A model generated the notes under the pieces. That model saw only the letters and a program-made list of their open reading frames with translations. It searched no databases and was not told the DNA's origin. A program made the translations under genes and the position numbers. This document shows positions 8,533 to 17,103 of a stretch of DNA of 64,000 nt, piece by piece. Location: assembly GCA_016713875.1 (NCBI GenBank), contig JADJOI010000003.1, positions 62,001 through 126,000 of the forward strand, read 5' to 3'. Position 1 is the first letter of the stretch, and each line of letters starts with the position of its first letter. The stretch comes from Flavobacteriales bacterium. GTDB lineage: Bacteria; Bacteroidota; Bacteroidia; Flavobacteriales_F; PHOS-HE28.

Positions 8533-11058
8533 TCATCGCAACAGGTTGTCGTTGCCGATGGGCCGCGTCCACTGGTAGCGCAGGTCGCGCAGCACGCTGG
8601 CCTTCACGTTCAGCTGCAGGCTGATGCTCTGGCGGATGCCGTTGGGGATCCAGTTCACGTTGAACTCCCAGCAGTGCAGGTCCCAGTACAGGTTCAACGA
8701 GCTGGGCGTCCATTCACCGGCCACCACATCATAGCCGCTGGACACCCCGAGCTTCCAGTACTTGAACAGGGTGACGTCGCCGTTGAACAGCACGCTCTGG
8801 CGCTCCTGGTCCTCGAGGCCGTCCACGTAGCTGGGGTTCAGGTCGTAGCTGTAGTTCACGCTCAGGCGCCACGGCATGTTGAAGTCGATGGCGGCGCCCT
8901 TGTTGGGGTCCGACTCGCCCACCACGGGCTGCTCGCCCGGCGCGGCGGGGGCCTGGCCGTAGCGCTTGCTCTTCAGGTCGAAGCCCACGGCCACGTTCAT
9001 GGCGGTGAGGCGGGCGAGGGCGCCGCTGCGGTCCACCTCGGCGCGTTCGATGCGCTGGCCCTGCGCGTTCACCGCGTAGGGGTCCCACACGCTCACGAAG
9101 TTCACGTTCACGCGGTTCAGCAGGGTGGTGCGGGCGCTGAGGTTCACGGGCGACCAGTTGAGCGAGTCGCGGATCCAGTCGTAGCTGGTGTTCAGGCCCA
9201 CGAAGTCGAGCAGCTTCACCTTGCGGAAGGCCTGCTGGTCCTCCTCGCCCGCCTTGGCGTTGCGCACCTTGGCTTCCAGGCTCTGGATGAGGCCCAGGCC
9301 CACCTGGCCGCTCTCGCCCGCGGGCGACGAGCCGTAGATGCCGTTCTGGAAGGGGTTGTAGGTGGAGGCCACGGACCCGTCGGGCGCGAACACGTCCACC
9401 GTGGGGTCCAGGTCGGGGCGGTAGCTCAGCCGCACGCTCGGCGTCAGCACGTGCCGCACGGCCTTCAACCAACGGCCGCTGAACTGGTACATGCCGTAAA
9501 GCTTGCTCGTCATGGTGGCCGCCGCCACCCAGTCGCCGTTGCGCGTGAAGCCCGGCACCTCGTTGGCGAGCACGGTGTCGCCTTCGGCGTAGTACTCCTG
9601 CCGCAGCCGCTCGAAGTACCAGCGCTCGGTGATGGTGAATTCCGGGTTCACCGTGAAGAAGCGCGTCTTGAACGCCGAGCTCAGGGTGGCGCCCTGCCGC
9701 ACGCCGTTGCGCAGCTCGCGCATCAGGGTGGGCAGGTTGGCCCAGTAGAGCCGCTCCTCGGTGGTGTTCAACTGGTTGTCGAAGGCCAGTGCGTAGGCCA
9801 CGCCGATCTGCTCGAACCACCGCCCGGTGGACACGCGCCGCTGAAAGGGCAGGATGCGGCTCATGTTGAAGGTGAGCGCCGGCACGGTGAGGTTGAAGGA
9901 GCGGTTGCCGGTGTTCTGGGCGTGCCGCAGGTTCACCGCCAGGGTGAAGGGCTTTCCCGGCCACAGGTGCGTCCAGCCGATGTTGCTCTGGAAGGTGTTG
10001 CTCAGGTAATCGATCGTGCTGCTGTTGAAGTTGTTGCGGAAGTTGTTGCTGGTGCCCACGTGTACGCTGGCGGTGAAGCGGTCGCTCAGGCTGGCGCGGG
10101 TGTCCATGGTGTGGTTCCACTTCACGAAGAAGTTGCGCTGCCGGCTGAAGTCGGGGTAGTCGGGGATGCTGTTGCGCTGCGTGCTGTGGTCCACCTGCAG
10201 GGCGCCGTTGTAGCGGTAGCGGGTGCGGTAGCGGGTGCTGGCGCGCAGGGCCCAGCTGCCGCGGCTGTAGATGTCGCCCGTCACGCTCAGGTCGGCGTGC
10301 TCGCCCAGCAGCCGGTAATAGCCGCCGTTGAGCAGGAAGAAGCCCAGCGTGGGGCTTTCCCCGTAGGTGGGCATCAGCACGCCGCTGGTGCCGCCGCGCT
10401 TGTTGGGGAAGAAGCCGAAGGGGATCGCGATCGGCGTGGGCACGGGCCCCACCTTCATCACGGCCGCGCCGGTGACGATCTTGTCGTCGGGGATCACCAT
10501 CATGCGGCTGGCGCGGAAGTGGTAATGCGGCCGGGGCCGGTCGCAGGTGGTGAGCAGTCCGCCCTTGCTGTGCACCTCGCCGTCGCCGTGGCGCTTGCTC
10601 ACCCGGGCCTGCACGTAGGTCTCCTGCTCGCTGGTGCGCACCTCCTTGATCAGCCCCTTCTGCGTGCGGAAGTTGTAGCGGATGCTGTCGGCCTCGATGC
10701 GGTGGCCCTCCTGGTCGAAGGCGGGCTTGCCCACCACCGCACCGCTGCTGTCGGGCACACCATGGGCCCGGGCCTCCTCGTTCTTGAAGTGGTACTCGAT
10801 GCGGTCCGCCGTGAGCGCCACGCCCTTGTACTGCACCTGGGCGGCGCCGAAGAGGTACACGATCTGCTGCTGCAGGTCGTACCGGATGCTGTCGCGGGCG
10901 TTGTAGGTCACCGGGGCGTCCAGCGCCTGGCCCAGGGCCGGCGGGCCGGAGGCAACCAACAGGAACGTGATGAAAAATGCGATTTCCCAGGACCGGCCCC
11001 GCCGCAGAGCCCCGCTAGTTTCGCGCCCTGTGGGGAAGATGCATCGCGCCGGCGCCAT
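8533..11058 (-). CDS. lptD: LptD-like outer-membrane LPS assembly protein
   Basis: About 841 residues. A signal peptide (IAFFITFLLVASGPPALGQ) is followed by an OstA/LptA-type beta-jellyroll (VTYNARDSIRYDLQQQIVYLFG, ALTADRIEYHFKN, DRPRPHYHFRASRMMV). A long C-terminal region rich in alternating polar and aromatic strands is typical of the LptD barrel of Bacteroidota. It inserts lipopolysaccharide into the outer leaflet of the outer membrane. The frame stays open to 11262, but ATG 11058 lies nine bases after a TATTTTCG box and gives a plausible leader. It is head-to-head with the amidase gene and convergent with the amidotransferase gene. Confidence 0.87.
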   Translation of the reverse strand: MAPARCIFPTGRETSGALRRGRSWEIAFFITFLLVASGPPALGQALDAPVTYNARDSIRYDLQQQIVYLFGAAQVQYKGVALTADRIEYHFKNEEARAHGVPDSSGAVVGKPAFDQEGHRIEADSIRYNFRTQKGLIKEVRTSEQETYVQARVSKRHGDGEVHSKGGLLTTCDRPRPHYHFRASRMMVIPDDKIVTGAAVMKVGPVPTPIAIPFGFFPNKRGGTSGVLMPTYGESPTLGFFLLNGGYYRLLGEHADLSVTGDIYSRGSWALRASTRYRTRYRYNGALQVDHSTQRNSIPDYPDFSRQRNFFVKWNHTMDTRASLSDRFTASVHVGTSNNFRNNFNSSTIDYLSNTFQSNIGWTHLWPGKPFTLAVNLRHAQNTGNRSFNLTVPALTFNMSRILPFQRRVSTGRWFEQIGVAYALAFDNQLNTTEERLYWANLPTLMRELRNGVRQGATLSSAFKTRFFTVNPEFTITERWYFERLRQEYYAEGDTVLANEVPGFTRNGDWVAAATMTSKLYGMYQFSGRWLKAVRHVLTPSVRLSYRPDLDPTVDVFAPDGSVASTYNPFQNGIYGSSPAGESGQVGLGLIQSLEAKVRNAKAGEEDQQAFRKVKLLDFVGLNTSYDWIRDSLNWSPVNLSARTTLLNRVNVNFVSVWDPYAVNAQGQRIERAEVDRSGALARLTAMNVAVGFDLKSKRYGQAPAAPGEQPVVGESDPNKGAAIDFNMPWRLSVNYSYDLNPSYVDGLEDQERQSVLFNGDVTLFKYWKLGVSSGYDVVAGEWTPSSLNLYWDLHCWEFNVNWIPNGIRQSISLQLNVKASVLRDLRYQWTRPIGNDNLLR
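11016..11023 (+). promoter_or_regulatory. -7-like element TAGTTTCG for the amidase operon
   Basis: TAGTTTCG, one base off TAnnTTTG, lies 15 bases before ATG 11039. It sits inside the 5' end of the lptD coding region on the other strand. Confidence 0.4.
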
Positions 11059-12238
11059 TCGCGGGCCGAAAATAGGGCTTCGCGTCCGGGGGACTTCCCC
11101 GGCCGCCAGGGCGGTGGTACGCATCGTGCTGACCGCGTGCGCGGCGCTGCTGCTGCCTGCACGGACCATGCCACAGGGCCCCGCCATGGGCGACGTCAAC
11201 CGCATCCGCACGGTGGTGCTGGACGCGGGCCACGGCGGCAAGGACCCCGGCAACCTCGGCACCGGGCGCTACAAGACCACCGAGAAGCACGTGTCGCTCA
11301 ATGTGGCCAAGCTCCTGGGCAAATACATCACCGAGGCCTTCCCCGATGTGAAGGTGGTGTACACCCGCGAGGACGACCGCTTCATCGAACTGCGCGAGCG
11401 CTGCAACATCGCCAACCGCGCCAAGGCCGACGTCTTCATCAGCATCCACTGCAACGCCAACGACAACAAGGAACCGCATGGCTGCGAGACCTACGTGATG
11501 GGCCTGCACAAGACCGAGGCCAACATGAAGGTGGCGCAGAAGGAGAACGCGGCCATCCTGCTGGAGGACGGGCACGAGCTGAAGTACGACGGCTACGACC
11601 CCACCGACCCGGAGAGCATGATCGCCCTGAGCCTGCGGCAGAACGTGCACCTGGACCACAGCCTGCTGCTCAGTGCCCTCATCCAGAAGCAGTTCAAGGA
11701 CCGGGTGGGGCGGCCGGACCGCGGGGTGAAACAGGCCGGCTTCCTGGTGATCAGCTACACCACCATGCCCAGCGTGCTCATCGAGCTGGGCTTCCTCACC
11801 AACGCCAACGAGGAGGACTTCCTGCAGGGCGACCAGGGCCAGGACTACATGGCCTCCGCCATCTACCGTGCCTTCAAGGAGTACAAGGCCACCGTGGAGG
11901 GCGTGGAGCTCACCGCGCCGGCGCCCGTGGTGGACACGCCCAAGCCCCCCGTACCCGAGCCGGCCGCCTCGGGCGTACGCTTCAAGGTGCAGGTGGTCAC
12001 CTCCAGCAAACGCATCGAGCCCACGGCGAAGAACTTCAAGGGCCTGGAGGGCGCGGAGGAGCACCGCGGCAATGAGCTGTACCGCTACACGGTGGGCGAC
12101 GAGCCTACGCTGGAGCGGGCGCGGGCCGTGCAGAAGCTGTGCCGGGAGAAGGGATACGACGGCGCCTTCATCGTGGCCTTCCGCGATGGCGTCCGGATCG
12201 ATCTGCAGGAAGCCGTTAAATTCGCCCAGGGCCAATAA
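11039..12238 (+). CDS. N-acetylmuramoyl-L-alanine amidase (Amidase_3) with C-terminal SPOR-like domain
   Basis: About 399 residues. It cleaves the bond between muramic acid and the peptide stem in the periplasm. Zinc and catalytic motifs: LDAGHGGKDPG, REDDRFIELRER, SIHCNAND, and the Glu in IELGFLTNANEE. The last ~75 residues (VRFKVQVVTSS...GAFIVAFRDG) resemble a SPOR peptidoglycan-binding domain. The hydrophobic export segment is VRIVLTACAALLLPA. ATG 11039 fits the upstream -7 box; GTG 11114 would give a more compact signal peptide and avoid overlap with lptD. It is followed after nine bases by the MlaD-like gene. Confidence 0.88.
   Translation: MHRAGAIRGPKIGLRVRGTSPAARAVVRIVLTACAALLLPARTMPQGPAMGDVNRIRTVVLDAGHGGKDPGNLGTGRYKTTEKHVSLNVAKLLGKYITEAFPDVKVVYTREDDRFIELRERCNIANRAKADVFISIHCNANDNKEPHGCETYVMGLHKTEANMKVAQKENAAILLEDGHELKYDGYDPTDPESMIALSLRQNVHLDHSLLLSALIQKQFKDRVGRPDRGVKQAGFLVISYTTMPSVLIELGFLTNANEEDFLQGDQGQDYMASAIYRAFKEYKATVEGVELTAPAPVVDTPKPPVPEPAASGVRFKVQVVTSSKRIEPTAKNFKGLEGAEEHRGNELYRYTVGDEPTLERARAVQKLCREKGYDGAFIVAFRDGVRIDLQEAVKFAQGQ
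11067..11074 (-). promoter_or_regulatory. -7-like element TATTTTCG for lptD
   Basis: On the minus strand TATTTTCG ends nine bases before ATG 11058. With the box at 11016-11023 it makes two facing promoters whose transcripts overlap at their 5' ends. Confidence 0.4.
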
Positions 12239-12247
12239 CGACAGGCA

Positions 12248-13276
12248 TTGCCGAAGCTCAAACGGGAGTACTCCATCGCCCTGATGGTCATCGCTGGAGC
12301 GCTGCTCCTGGTCTTCGGCGTCAACTACCTCAAGGGGCTTGACCTGCTGCAGCGGCGCAATGTGTACCACGCCGTCTACACCGACATCTCGGGCATCGCC
12401 GAGACCTCACCGCTGCTGCTCAACGGATACAAGGTGGGCAGCGTGGTGGGCACCGACCTGCTGCCGGGCCCCGGCGGGCTCATCGTGGTCTCCTTCCAAT
12501 TGAACAAGGACGACCTGAAGCTGCCGCGCGACACGCGCATCCGCATCAAGGGCGACCTGCTGAACAAGTGGACCGAGCTGATGCTGGGCGACAGCGCGGT
12601 GCTCGCCGAACCGGGCGACACGCTCATGGGCGACGTCACCCCGGGCCTCACCGAGGCGCTGGGCCAGCAGATCGACCCGCTGAAGCGCAAGGCCGAGACC
12701 ATGCTGGTGAGCGTCGATTCGGTGCTCACCGCCTTCCAGCAGGTGCTGAACCCCAAGGCCCGCAACGACATCGACAGCAGCCTGTCGAGCATCCGGTCCA
12801 CGCTGGGATCGTTGGACAAGGCCGCCCGGCAGCTCAACGAGCTGATCGCCGTGGAGCGCCAGACCATCAGCGCCACGCTGGGCAACCTGGAGAGCGTGAG
12901 CGGCAACCTGCGCGACAACAACGTGCAGATCACCCGCATCCTGCAGAACCTGGACACCACCGCCGCCATCCTGGCCAACGGCAGCATCCAGCGCACGCTG
13001 GCCTCGCTGGACAGCACCATGGCCGAGGCGCGCACCATCATGGGCGGCCTGCGCGAGGGCAACGGCACCCTGGGCCAGCTGATGACCGACGACAGCCTGT
13101 ACCGCAACCTGGAGCGGGCCAGCAACGAGCTGGACCTGCTGCTGGAGGACGTGCGGCTGAACCCGAACCGCTACGTGCATGTTTCCGTGTTCGGGAAGAA
13201 GGACAAGCTGCCGAAGCTGAGCGACAGCGACGTGCAACGCATCGGCGACGCGGTGCGCAACGGAACGACGGAATGA
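12248..13276 (+). CDS. MlaD/MCE-domain protein of a lipid ABC transport system
   Basis: 342 residues with a TTG start. An N-terminal membrane anchor (YSIALMVIAGALLLVFGVNYL) is followed by one MCE domain (VYHAVYTDISGIAETSPLLLNGYKVGSV) and a long alpha-helical tail with repeated SLSSIRSTLGSLD-like segments. MlaD-type proteins bind phospholipids in the periplasm and work with an MlaE permease and MlaF ATPase, neither of which is adjacent here. It starts nine bases after the amidase gene and its TGA overlaps the next ATG, so all three are probably one operon. The amidase-MCE pairing suggests envelope maintenance. Confidence 0.87.
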   Translation: MPKLKREYSIALMVIAGALLLVFGVNYLKGLDLLQRRNVYHAVYTDISGIAETSPLLLNGYKVGSVVGTDLLPGPGGLIVVSFQLNKDDLKLPRDTRIRIKGDLLNKWTELMLGDSAVLAEPGDTLMGDVTPGLTEALGQQIDPLKRKAETMLVSVDSVLTAFQQVLNPKARNDIDSSLSSIRSTLGSLDKAARQLNELIAVERQTISATLGNLESVSGNLRDNNVQITRILQNLDTTAAILANGSIQRTLASLDSTMAEARTIMGGLREGNGTLGQLMTDDSLYRNLERASNELDLLLEDVRLNPNRYVHVSVFGKKDKLPKLSDSDVQRIGDAVRNGTTE

Positions 13277-14595
13277 GCATCGGGCAGATCGTCTTCGTGG
13301 TGCTGCTGGCGGGCGCCGGCGCCTGGTTCGGGCGGCAGGTGATGCGCATCCGGCGCAACATCCTGCTGGGCCGCGATGAGGACCGCACCGACCGGCCGGC
13401 CGAGCGCTGGGCCGTGATGGCGCGCGTGGCCCTCGGCCAGAGCAAGATGGTGGTGCGTCCCGTGGCGGGCCTCCTGCACATCCTCATCTACGCCGGCTTC
13501 GTGATCATCAACCTCGAAGTGCTGGAGATCGTGATCGACGGCGTGTTCGGCACCCACCGCGTGTTCGCCTTCCTGGGCGGGTTGTACGACGTGCTCATCG
13601 GCGCCTTCGAGGTGCTGGCCTTGGGCGTGCTGGTGGCGTGCATCGCCTTCATCGCCCGCCGGGCCGTGCTGCGGCTGCCACGCTTCCATAAGCCCGAGAT
13701 GAAGGGCTGGCCGTCGAAGGACGCCATGATCATCCTGGTCACCGAGATCCTGCTGATGAGCGCCTTCCTCACCATGAACGCGGCGGACATGGTCCTGATG
13801 GAAAGGTCGCCGCATATGGCGGGCTCGTTCCCGGTCAGCCAGTGGATTGCAGCTTGGGGAGGATTTGGCTCTATGAGCTCTGAAACACTTCACCTCATCG
13901 AGCGTGCGTGCTGGTGGTTCCACATCATCGGCATCCTCGCCTTCCTCAACTACTTGGTGGTGAGCAAGCACCTCCACATCCTGCTGGCCTTCCCGAACAC
14001 CTGGTACAGCAAGCTGGAGCCGCGGACGCAGGTGGCCAACATGCCGCGGATCACCGGCGAGGTACGGAGCATGCTGGACCCGGCCGTTCCGCCGCCGGAG
14101 CCCACCGCCCCGCGCACCGTGGCCGGCGTGGAGATGCCCGAGCGCTTCGGCGCGAAGGACGTGTTCGACCTCAGCTGGAAGAACCTGCTGGACGCCTACA
14201 CCTGCACGGAATGCGGCCGCTGCACCAGCGAATGCCCGGCCAACCTCACGGGCAAGCTGCTGAGCCCGCGCAAGATCATGATGGACACACGCGACCGGGT
14301 GGAGGAGGTGGGGAAGGTGATCGACGCGAAGGGCAAGTGGGAGGACGATGGCCGGAGCCTGCACGACCGCATCAGCGACGAGGAGCTGTGGGCCTGCACC
14401 ACCTGCAACGCGTGCACCGAGGCCTGTCCGGTGAACATCGACCCGGTGGACATCATCATGCAGATGCGCCGCTACAAGGTGATGGAGGAGAGCAGTACGC
14501 GGGCGGCCCTCACCGGCATGTTCAACAACGTGGAGAACAACGGCGCACCCTGGGCCTTCGGCCCGGACAAGCGCATGGACTGGACCCGGTCCTGA
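13273..14595 (+). CDS. Membrane-bound 4Fe-4S oxidoreductase (HdrC/NarI-like fusion)
   Basis: 440 residues, starting at the ATG that overlaps the previous stop. The N-terminal half has about five membrane spans (IVFVVLLAGAGAWF, AGLLHILIYAGFVIINLEV, VLIGAFEVLALGVLVACIAF, ILVTEILLMSAFL, WWFHIIGILAFLNYLVV), with His residues suited to haem b. The C-terminal half carries two 4Fe-4S motifs, CTECGRCTSECP and CTTCNACTEACP. Such proteins pass electrons between quinones and a soluble partner, probably the CCG-domain protein two genes downstream. The true donor and acceptor are unknown. Confidence 0.85.
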   Translation: MSIGQIVFVVLLAGAGAWFGRQVMRIRRNILLGRDEDRTDRPAERWAVMARVALGQSKMVVRPVAGLLHILIYAGFVIINLEVLEIVIDGVFGTHRVFAFLGGLYDVLIGAFEVLALGVLVACIAFIARRAVLRLPRFHKPEMKGWPSKDAMIILVTEILLMSAFLTMNAADMVLMERSPHMAGSFPVSQWIAAWGGFGSMSSETLHLIERACWWFHIIGILAFLNYLVVSKHLHILLAFPNTWYSKLEPRTQVANMPRITGEVRSMLDPAVPPPEPTAPRTVAGVEMPERFGAKDVFDLSWKNLLDAYTCTECGRCTSECPANLTGKLLSPRKIMMDTRDRVEEVGKVIDAKGKWEDDGRSLHDRISDEELWACTTCNACTEACPVNIDPVDIIMQMRRYKVMEESSTRAALTGMFNNVENNGAPWAFGPDKRMDWTRS

Positions 14596-14618
14596 TGCCG
14601 GCATAGAACGCACGAGCC

Positions 14619-15044
14619 ATGAAGAATCCAACGCTGATCGAGACCACCGAGAACGGCAAGCGGGTGAGCCCCAAGCTGCCGCCGGGGATGAAGAACTTCC
14701 TCATCGACATCGACGGCACCATCTGCGAGGACATCCCCAACGAGGAGCCCTGGCGCATGGCGGAGGCCGAGGTGTTCCCCGAGGCCGTGGAGAAGTTGAA
14801 CGCGTGGTACGACGAGGGGCACATCATCACCTTCTTCACCAGCCGCACCGAGGAGCACCGCGCGGTGACGGAGCAGTGGCTGAACAGGCACGGCTTCAAG
14901 TACCACGGCATGGTGATGGGCAAGCCCCGCGGCGGCAACTACCACTGGATCGACGACCGCGAAGTGCGGGCCACCCGCTACGAGGGCCATTTCACCGACC
15001 TCGTGGAGCGGAGCGCGACCGTGGAGGTATTCGAGGACCACTGA
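14619..15044 (+). CDS. Small HAD-superfamily hydrolase-like protein
   Basis: 141 residues. HAD motif I is seen as FLIDIDGTICED near residue 30 and motif II as ITFFTSRTEEH near residue 70. A C-terminal YHWIDDREV may stand in for the later Asp motif. In other Bacteroidota, genes of this type are sometimes named phosphoheptose isomerase, which the motifs do not support. Predicted phosphatase or phosphotransferase with unknown substrate. Lies 23 bases after the Fe-S protein and 37 before the CCG protein, in the same operon; this neighbourhood may be a useful clue. Confidence 0.75.
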   Translation: MKNPTLIETTENGKRVSPKLPPGMKNFLIDIDGTICEDIPNEEPWRMAEAEVFPEAVEKLNAWYDEGHIITFFTSRTEEHRAVTEQWLNRHGFKYHGMVMGKPRGGNYHWIDDREVRATRYEGHFTDLVERSATVEVFEDH

Positions 15045-15081
15045 TCGATCGCACCCGCACCCCCGACCCACCGGTCGACCC

Positions 15082-15885
15082 ATGAACCAACCGATGACCG
15101 AGCCGATCCGCATCCCCACCATGGCCGACATGCTGGCCGCCGGCGAGACCCCGGACGTGCTGTTCTGGGTGGGCTGCGCCGGAAGCTTCGACGACCGGGC
15201 GCGCAGGATCACCAAGGCCTTCGTGCGCATCCTGCACGCGGCCAAGGTGAAGTTCGCCGTGCTGGGCACCGAGGAGACCTGCACCGGCGACCCCGCCCGG
15301 CGGGCCGGCAACGAGTTCCTCTTCCAGATGCAGGCGCTGCAGAACGTGACCGTGCTGAACGGCTACGGGGTGAAGCGCATCGTCACCGCCTGCCCGCACT
15401 GCTTCAACACCCTGAAGAACGAATACCCCGCGCTGGGCGGCACGTACGAGGTGCTCCACCACACGCAGTTCATCAACGCGCTGCTGAAGGAAGGGCGCAT
15501 CAAGGTGGAGGGCGGCGATTTCAAGGGCAAGCGGATCACCTTCCACGATCCGTGCTACCTGGGCCGGGGCAACGGCGAGTACGAGGCGCCGCGCGAAGTG
15601 CTGCTGAAGCTGGACGCCGCGCTGGTGGAGCTCAAGCGGAGCCGGGCGCACGGTCTGTGCTGCGGTGCTGGCGGCGCCCAGATGTTCAAGGAGGCCGAGC
15701 CCGGTACGCGGGAGGTGAACCACGAACGCGCCGAGGAGGCCCTGGCCGCCGCCCCGGACGTCATCGCCGCCGGGTGCCCGTTCTGCAATACGATGCTGAC
15801 GGACGGCGTGAAGCAGTTCAACAAGGAAGGGGAGGTGAAGGTGTTGGATGTGGCGGAATTGATCGCGGAGGCGGGGGAGCTCTGA
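15082..15885 (+). CDS. CCG-domain (HdrB-like) (Fe-S)-binding protein
   Basis: 267 residues with two cysteine-rich CCG domains: VGCAGSFDDRA, ETCTGDPARR and CPHCFNTL in the first half; HDPCYLGR, LCCGAGGAQMFKE and CPFCNTM in the second. In heterodisulfide reductase HdrB and in glycolate or lactate oxidase complexes, these bind unusual Fe-S clusters and reduce a disulfide or transfer electrons. It is the likely soluble partner of the membrane Fe-S protein encoded at 13273-14595. Starts at 15082; an in-frame ATG at 15097 is also possible. Confidence 0.87.
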   Translation: MNQPMTEPIRIPTMADMLAAGETPDVLFWVGCAGSFDDRARRITKAFVRILHAAKVKFAVLGTEETCTGDPARRAGNEFLFQMQALQNVTVLNGYGVKRIVTACPHCFNTLKNEYPALGGTYEVLHHTQFINALLKEGRIKVEGGDFKGKRITFHDPCYLGRGNGEYEAPREVLLKLDAALVELKRSRAHGLCCGAGGAQMFKEAEPGTREVNHERAEEALAAAPDVIAAGCPFCNTMLTDGVKQFNKEGEVKVLDVAELIAEAGEL

Positions 15886-15892
15886 GGAAGGG

Positions 15893-16324
15893 ATGGATCT
15901 GACCGCGACACGTTTGCGCTCATTCGGGCTTGTCAGCGTCATCCTCATTGGCTCGTGTGGCGTCCCCGGTGCCCGATCTGATCGAACGGATTGTGCGCTG
16001 GCTCGGATCGGAAGATTTGAGGACGTTGGAACTCAGGACACACGATACGTGCTGACGAGAACGTGGAATGAGCAGGTCGAGGAACTACCGGCCATAGGGC
16101 TTGTCTCGCGTTCCAGGGTGATCTGGTTGGATAGCTGTACATACATGTTGTTCGGGAGAACGGTGCTGACAGGTGATCAGGGGCCGATCAGCTCTTTGGA
16201 CACACTGAAGGTCTCCATAGTTGATGCTGGTCCTGAAGGCTTCGAATATGAAGCAGTGATCCTTTCCGTCGATTCGAAATTGAATGGAAGGAGGATCAGA
16301 GGAAGGCAGGTTCTCCTGAAGTGA
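15893..16324 (+). CDS. Putative lipoprotein of unknown function
   Basis: 143 residues, starting 7 bases after the previous stop. A short signal sequence ends in a lipobox-like LIGSC near residue 22, predicting a lipid-anchored periplasmic or outer-membrane protein. The rest is mixed beta-like sequence without a motif I recognise. GC content is lower than in the genes before it, as in the toxin-antitoxin pair that follows, so this stretch may have been acquired separately. Confidence 0.6.
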   Translation: MDLTATRLRSFGLVSVILIGSCGVPGARSDRTDCALARIGRFEDVGTQDTRYVLTRTWNEQVEELPAIGLVSRSRVIWLDSCTYMLFGRTVLTGDQGPISSLDTLKVSIVDAGPEGFEYEAVILSVDSKLNGRRIRGRQVLLK

Positions 16325-16349
16325 CTAACGGGGCAAGGTCAATTTGGTC

Positions 16350-16385
16350 TTGACTACGTATCCGGTTCTTGATTACGTACATTTG
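16350..16385 (+). promoter_or_regulatory. Promoter-operator of the toxin-antitoxin pair
   Basis: A direct repeat TTGA(C/T)TACGTA occurs at 16350-16360 and 16369-16379, 19 bases apart. The second copy runs into TACATTTG (16378-16385), a perfect match to the -7 consensus TAnnTTTG. The antitoxin ATG is only seven bases further on. Two sites ~two helical turns apart over the promoter fit self-repression by the antitoxin or toxin-antitoxin complex. Confidence 0.6.
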
Positions 16386-16391
16386 ATCGCC

Positions 16392-16661
16392 ATGAAGACC
16401 AAGCTCACCCTCAGCATCGACAGTGCCAAGGTGAAGCGCGTCAAGGCCTTTGGCCGTAAGCGGAAGAAGTCCGTCAGCGAGCTCGTGGAGGAGATGATCG
16501 ACAAACTGACGACCGATACGCCGCCCGCAAGGACGTGGAGCCAACGCTGGGGTGGTACCCTGGGGCTCACGACGGCTGACATGAAGCGGGACGACCGCTT
16601 CGGAAAATTGGTGAGGAGGGCCACTGCCGCACCGCGGACACGGAAGAAGCAGCGCGCCTGA
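16392..16661 (+). CDS. Antitoxin of PIN-domain toxin-antitoxin pair (DUF6364-like)
   Basis: 89 residues, basic. The N-terminus MKTKLTLSIDSAKVKRVKAFGRKRKKSVSE looks like a ribbon-helix-helix DNA-binding unit, as in DUF6364 antitoxins. The C-terminal half, with W-S-Q-R-W and many basic residues, would bind the toxin. The stop overlaps the toxin start by one base (TGATG), so the pair is translationally coupled. ATG 16392 is chosen because it matches the family start and follows the -7 box; no leader or ribosome-binding site is present. Confidence 0.8.
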   Translation: MKTKLTLSIDSAKVKRVKAFGRKRKKSVSELVEEMIDKLTTDTPPARTWSQRWGGTLGLTTADMKRDDRFGKLVRRATAAPRTRKKQRA

Positions 16662-17095
16662 TGCGGATCTTCCTGGATAGCGATGTGATCATCGCGGCGT
16701 TGGATGGGAACGAGCTCCAATCATCCGATGCGCAACGCGTGATGGACCTGGTGGAAGCGGGGTCGGTACAAGCGGTCACGACGCCCGTGGTCCTGGCCAA
16801 TGTGATGCATGTGGTCAGTCAGAAGTGGCGCATCAGCCGCACGCGTGTCGACCGGCCACGGGTCGTTGACGCGATGGAGTCCATACTGGCCTTGGTCAAG
16901 GTCGTTCCTATCGGCGAGGCGCATTTTCATGCGTCCTTCAGCAGCAAGTTCGAAGACCTCGAGGACGGCGTTCAGCATTTCGCGGCACTGGACGCCGGCA
17001 AGGTCGACGCCATTGTCACCTGCAATGCGAAGGACTTCTCGACCAGTCGGATCAAGGTCTTTGAGCCGGCCGAATTGACCGAACGCTTCGGATAG
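16661..17095 (+). CDS. PIN-domain ribonuclease toxin (VapC-like)
   Basis: 144 residues. PIN-domain acidic residues: Asp in FLDSDVII near residue 6, Glu/Asp in the middle (ANVMHVV region), and the C-terminal VQHFAALDAGKVDAIVTCNAKDF with the conserved Asp and the T-x-N-x-x-D/F. PIN toxins cleave tRNA or mRNA with Mg2+ and are held inactive by the antitoxin encoded just upstream. Ends nine bases before the convergent tricorn-like gene. The pair has lower GC than its surroundings. Confidence 0.85.
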   Translation: MRIFLDSDVIIAALDGNELQSSDAQRVMDLVEAGSVQAVTTPVVLANVMHVVSQKWRISRTRVDRPRVVDAMESILALVKVVPIGEAHFHASFSSKFEDLEDGVQHFAALDAGKVDAIVTCNAKDFSTSRIKVFEPAELTERFG

Positions 17096-17103
17096 CGCTG
17101 GGG

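Noticed and set aside
8674..12075. Very long open frame on the plus strand opposite lptD
   Set aside because: Composition is Ala/Val/His/Gln-rich without domains, and it runs antisense through two well-supported genes; a product of high-GC codon bias.
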